Assembly (NCBI GenBank): GCA_030600525.1 | Contig: JAUVLX010000210.1 | Coordinates: forward strand, 1 to 6,348 | Direction: 5' to 3' | Origin: Desulfobulbus sp. | GTDB taxonomy: Bacteria; Desulfobacterota; Desulfobulbia; Desulfobulbales; Desulfobulbaceae | DNA length: 6,348 nt | In this document: positions 5,259-6,348 of the stretch, piece by piece | How positions within the stretch are numbered: the first letter of the stretch is position 1 | How the letters are laid out: every line of letters begins with the position of its first letter | Notes under the pieces: generated by a model | Databases searched by the model: none | Seen by the model: the letters and a program-made list of their open reading frames with translations, nothing else | Told to the model about the DNA's origin: nothing | Made by a program: the position numbers and the translations under genes

Positions 5259-6328
5259 AATCGTTATTTGATGTTCCATTTCTTCCTGATCCATCGTATG
5301 TAGAACTTCTGGCAGAACATGCAGATGAACTCGACTGTGTCCATTTCAGTCTTCTTCCAGATTTACATTTAGACAGTCGCATTTTACTTGAGGATCTGCA
5401 AAACAGTGAAAACTATCTTGAACAGCTTGGTCGACTGCAGGGCGTAAAGAAGTATGCCTTGATGAACAGCCGTTTTTATTCTCCCGAGTTGCTGAGCGAC
5501 AAAGAGAATATGCAATGCATTGTCAATACCCTCCATGAGTACCTGGAACGTGACCTGATTAACGGTATCATCTATTGCGATCACTATTTACTGCAGTATC
5601 TCTCCGAGGAGGCCCCTGATATTGCTTCTTCGTTGGAGGCTGTTCCCGGAGTGAATACCATGTTGGATTCGTTTGGCAAGATTGACGCCCAATTATCCTA
5701 TATTGAGTTGACTCGCTTCAAAAAACCGCAGAAAATTGTCCTTGATCGATCCTTGAATCGAGATTTGGACTCTTTGGCGAAAGTAGCTCTTAAAACCCAT
5801 ACCGAGTTTCCTCACATACGGCTGGAGGTGCTTGCCAACGAAGGTTGTCTACCTTACTGTCCATTTAAGCTTTCCCACGACTCCTACATCGCCCTGGCCA
5901 ATATCAACGGTGATAAGAGCATCTTAGGTTTTAACAATAATCTTGGATGTATGAATGTATTGTACAAAGAGCCTCACCGAATTATTCTTTCCCCCTTTAT
6001 CCGCCCCGAAGATATAGAGCTCTATTTTTACCATATTGATACCATCAAGTTATGCGGCCGCTCGCTGGGGCCTGATTTTCTCAGCCAGGTGTTTAAGGCT
6101 TACAGCCGGCGCCAACACGACGGTAATTTGCTTGATCTTCTTGATGCCACTAACTGGCTTGCCGATCAGCTGTACATCGACAATAGCTCGCTTTCTTTTG
6201 ATTTTGCAAATATGCTCTCACAATGCGACGGGCGCTGCGAAAAGTGCGGTTTTTGCAAAGAACTGTTTGAAATGATTGCCCAGTGGCAACCTTTATCCAT
6301 TCCTGATAAGCGGGCAGCGGTGAATTGA
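5255..6328 (+). CDS. Cysteine-rich U32-like TIM-barrel protein, function unknown
   Basis: This 357-residue cytoplasmic protein starts inside the end of the U32 gene (ATGA overlap, 5255-5258) and lacks its own ribosome binding site, which points to translational coupling. Features are a barrel-like alternation of strands and helices, NEGCLPYCP at 195-203 with Cys198 and Cys202 followed by His208, NNNLGCMN at 227-234 with Cys232, the stretch SPFIRPEDIELY at 246-257 followed by IDTIKLCGRS at 261-270, and a C-terminal cluster C-x3-C-x2-C-x2-C at Cys324, 328, 331 and 334. The NxGCxxxCP motif and the IRPEDhxLY...hKhxGR pattern recall divergent U32-type proteins, which places it loosely with partners such as UbiV. 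The HGALC signature of true U32 members is missing. The C-terminal cysteines could hold a [4Fe-4S] cluster or zinc. I do not recognise a specific named gene. The coding sequence is intact, with 20 bp of unassigned sequence after it. Confidence 0.75.
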   Translation: MKSLFDVPFLPDPSYVELLAEHADELDCVHFSLLPDLHLDSRILLEDLQNSENYLEQLGRLQGVKKYALMNSRFYSPELLSDKENMQCIVNTLHEYLERDLINGIIYCDHYLLQYLSEEAPDIASSLEAVPGVNTMLDSFGKIDAQLSYIELTRFKKPQKIVLDRSLNRDLDSLAKVALKTHTEFPHIRLEVLANEGCLPYCPFKLSHDSYIALANINGDKSILGFNNNLGCMNVLYKEPHRIILSPFIRPEDIELYFYHIDTIKLCGRSLGPDFLSQVFKAYSRRQHDGNLLDLLDATNWLADQLYIDNSSLSFDFANMLSQCDGRCEKCGFCKELFEMIAQWQPLSIPDKRAAVN

Positions 6329-6348
6329 CAGGGAGCTTTTTCACGGTT

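Noticed and set aside
4002..6328. Assignment of the pair as UbiU-UbiV.
   Set aside because: The first protein is longer than UbiU (about 330 residues), has the TrhP-type C-terminal domain and central insertion, and no ubiT or other ubiquinone gene is nearby.

Overview
The window reads as a piece of a bacterial chromosome of moderate GC with short intergenic gaps. The gene set (a BMP-type nucleoside/purine ABC transporter with a phosphoribosyltransferase, a gamma-class carbonic anhydrase, a stand-alone glycogen-binding domain and a U32 Fe-S protein pair) and the style of the intergenic palindromes suggest a Gram-negative anaerobe, perhaps a Desulfobulbales-like member of the Desulfobacterota. 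This placement is inference from general resemblance; no taxonomic marker gene is present.

Layout. Positions 1-2394 (+): the 3' end of an ABC permease, a xanthine-guanine phosphoribosyltransferase (gpt) and a double ABC ATPase, very probably one operon that imports a purine base or nucleoside and traps it as a nucleotide. The substrate-binding lipoprotein and the rest of the permease gene(s) presumably lie upstream. Positions 2395-2577: a gap holding a nested inverted repeat of about 145 bp. Positions 2578-3132 (+): a gamma carbonic anhydrase-like hexapeptide protein, whose stop codon is the first three bases of a 165-bp near-symmetrical palindromic element (3130-3294) that looks like a small MITE-type repeat. 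Positions 3295-3445: a further structured convergent intergenic region. Positions 3446-3742 (-): a 98-residue single-domain CBM48/AMPK-type glycogen-binding protein. Positions 3743-4001: a divergent regulatory region with a hairpin next to the minus-strand ribosome binding site, a terminator-like hairpin with a T tract on the + strand, and a candidate promoter. Positions 4002-6328 (+): a TrhP/YegQ-type U32 protein, then, overlapping it by 4 bp, a cysteine-rich protein that looks like a divergent U32-type TIM-barrel relative.

How the genes work together. The first three form a transport-and-salvage unit: the ATPase drives the permease, and Gpt converts the incoming guanine, xanthine or hypoxanthine to GMP, XMP or IMP. 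The last two are translationally coupled and both carry clustered cysteines. This suggests a two-protein Fe-S hydroxylation or tRNA-modification module, comparable in outline to UbiU-UbiV or TrhP1-TrhP2 pairs. The carbonic anhydrase-like and glycogen-binding genes look like independent single-gene units.

No rRNA, tRNA, CRISPR array, transposase or phage gene was seen. The most unusual items are the palindromic element forming the end of the carbonic anhydrase gene, the coupled U32 pair, and the in-frame gpt-TAG-ATPase arrangement.
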